The notes under the pieces are model-generated. The model worked only from the letters and a program-made list of their open reading frames with translations, had not been told where the DNA came from and ran no database searches. Positions 6,265-6,472 of a stretch of 6,472 nucleotides of DNA are shown here, piece by piece. The position numbers and the translations under genes are program-made. The stretch's first letter is position 1. Every line of letters begins with the position of its first letter. Where the stretch lies: the NCBI GenBank assembly GCA_023391895.1, contig JAEWAC010000146.1:1-6472 (forward strand). The letters run 5' to 3'. The DNA comes from Bacteroidota bacterium. GTDB lineage: Bacteria > Bacteroidota > Bacteroidia > Chitinophagales > Chitinophagaceae.

Positions 6265-6472
6265 ATGAAATCAACTGCACTGAAACTGCTGACTGCTGCT
6301 TTGATGATGGTAGGCTTGGCTCCGTCCTTATATGCTCAACAACGAATTAACGTGGTGACCACCTCGGTGCCGTTTTTGCGGATTTCCCCCGATGCGCGGG
6401 CGGGTGGCATGGGGGACATGGGGGTGGCCACTGCTGCGGATGCCGGGGCGTCGTACTATAATTTGGGCAAGG
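6265..6472 (+). CDS. porV: T9SS outer-membrane protein PorV (N-terminal part)
   Basis: Only the first 69 codons are in the window; the gene continues past the right edge. By my translation the product begins with a signal peptide, MKSTALKLLTAALMMVGLAP then SLYA, cleaved most likely before QQ at residue 25. The mature start contains TTSVPFLRISPDARAGGMGD (32-51) and GVATAADAGASYYNLGK (53-69). The pattern VPFLRI-PDAR-GGMG-GVAT-DA-Y-N is the hallmark of the PorV (LptO) branch of FadL-like 14-strand barrels. In type IX secretion, PorV binds cargo C-terminal domains leaving the SprA translocon and hands them to the sortase PorU for attachment to the cell surface. porU is not upstream here, where it lies in the reference loci. 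gldJ, encoding another T9SS-linked protein, is divergent upstream. Its local codon choice is GC-rich in the GGMGD segment. Confidence 0.9.
   Translation, partial: MKSTALKLLTAALMMVGLAPSLYAQQRINVVTTSVPFLRISPDARAGGMGDMGVATAADAGASYYNLGK
6398..6424 (+). other. G-quadruplex-type motif inside porV
   Basis: Four G-runs of 3, 3, 5 and 5 bases (6398-6400, 6402-6404, 6411-6415, 6420-6424) are separated by spacers of 1, 6 and 4 bases, which meets the canonical G3+N1-7 rule. The motif lies on the coding strand and encodes the conserved RAGGMGDMG segment. Protein constraint explains part of the G content, but the repeated GGG codons are a choice. Folding is not shown. Confidence 0.5.

Overview
The window looks like a chromosomal segment of a gliding or T9SS-bearing Bacteroidota, most likely from the Chitinophagaceae or a related family. 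The evidence is a GldJ-type lipoprotein, the start of a PorV-type outer-membrane protein, a MurF and a DUF983 protein of Bacteroidota type, TAnnTTTG-like -7 promoter boxes, and no clear Shine-Dalgarno sequences. The family-level guess is inference from protein style only.

Layout from left to right. Bases 1-169 hold no supportable gene. A myo-inositol-3-phosphate synthase gene (170-1495, +) stands alone. It converges on a minus-strand group across a 200-base gap that holds a five-copy heptamer repeat and a perfect 14-bp inverted repeat. The minus-strand group, read right to left, is murF (3792-2506), a DUF983 zinc-ribbon membrane protein (2501-2046, 4 bases after murF), and a small signal-peptide/one-TM protein (1932-1696). 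murF has its own -7-like box four bases before its ATG, which suggests a leaderless or nearly leaderless transcript. Upstream of it are a large imperfect inverted repeat (3851-3927) and a strong intrinsic terminator (3964-3992). The terminator ends gldJ (5558-4014, -), so gldJ and murF are neighbours but probably separate transcription units.

A gap of 706 bases (5559-6264) without a convincing gene separates gldJ from porV, which starts at 6265 on the + strand and runs off the window. GldJ and PorV both belong to the gliding/type IX secretion machinery. In the well-known reference loci the sortase gene porU sits directly upstream of porV; here that position is non-coding. The gap holds several small inverted repeats and a short stretch resembling part of the DUF983 gene.

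Most of the window is ordinary housekeeping and T9SS content. I see no convincing undescribed multi-gene system. The points worth a second look are the porU-less gldJ/porV arrangement, the DUF983-like fragment, the structured repeats, and the small membrane protein of unknown function.
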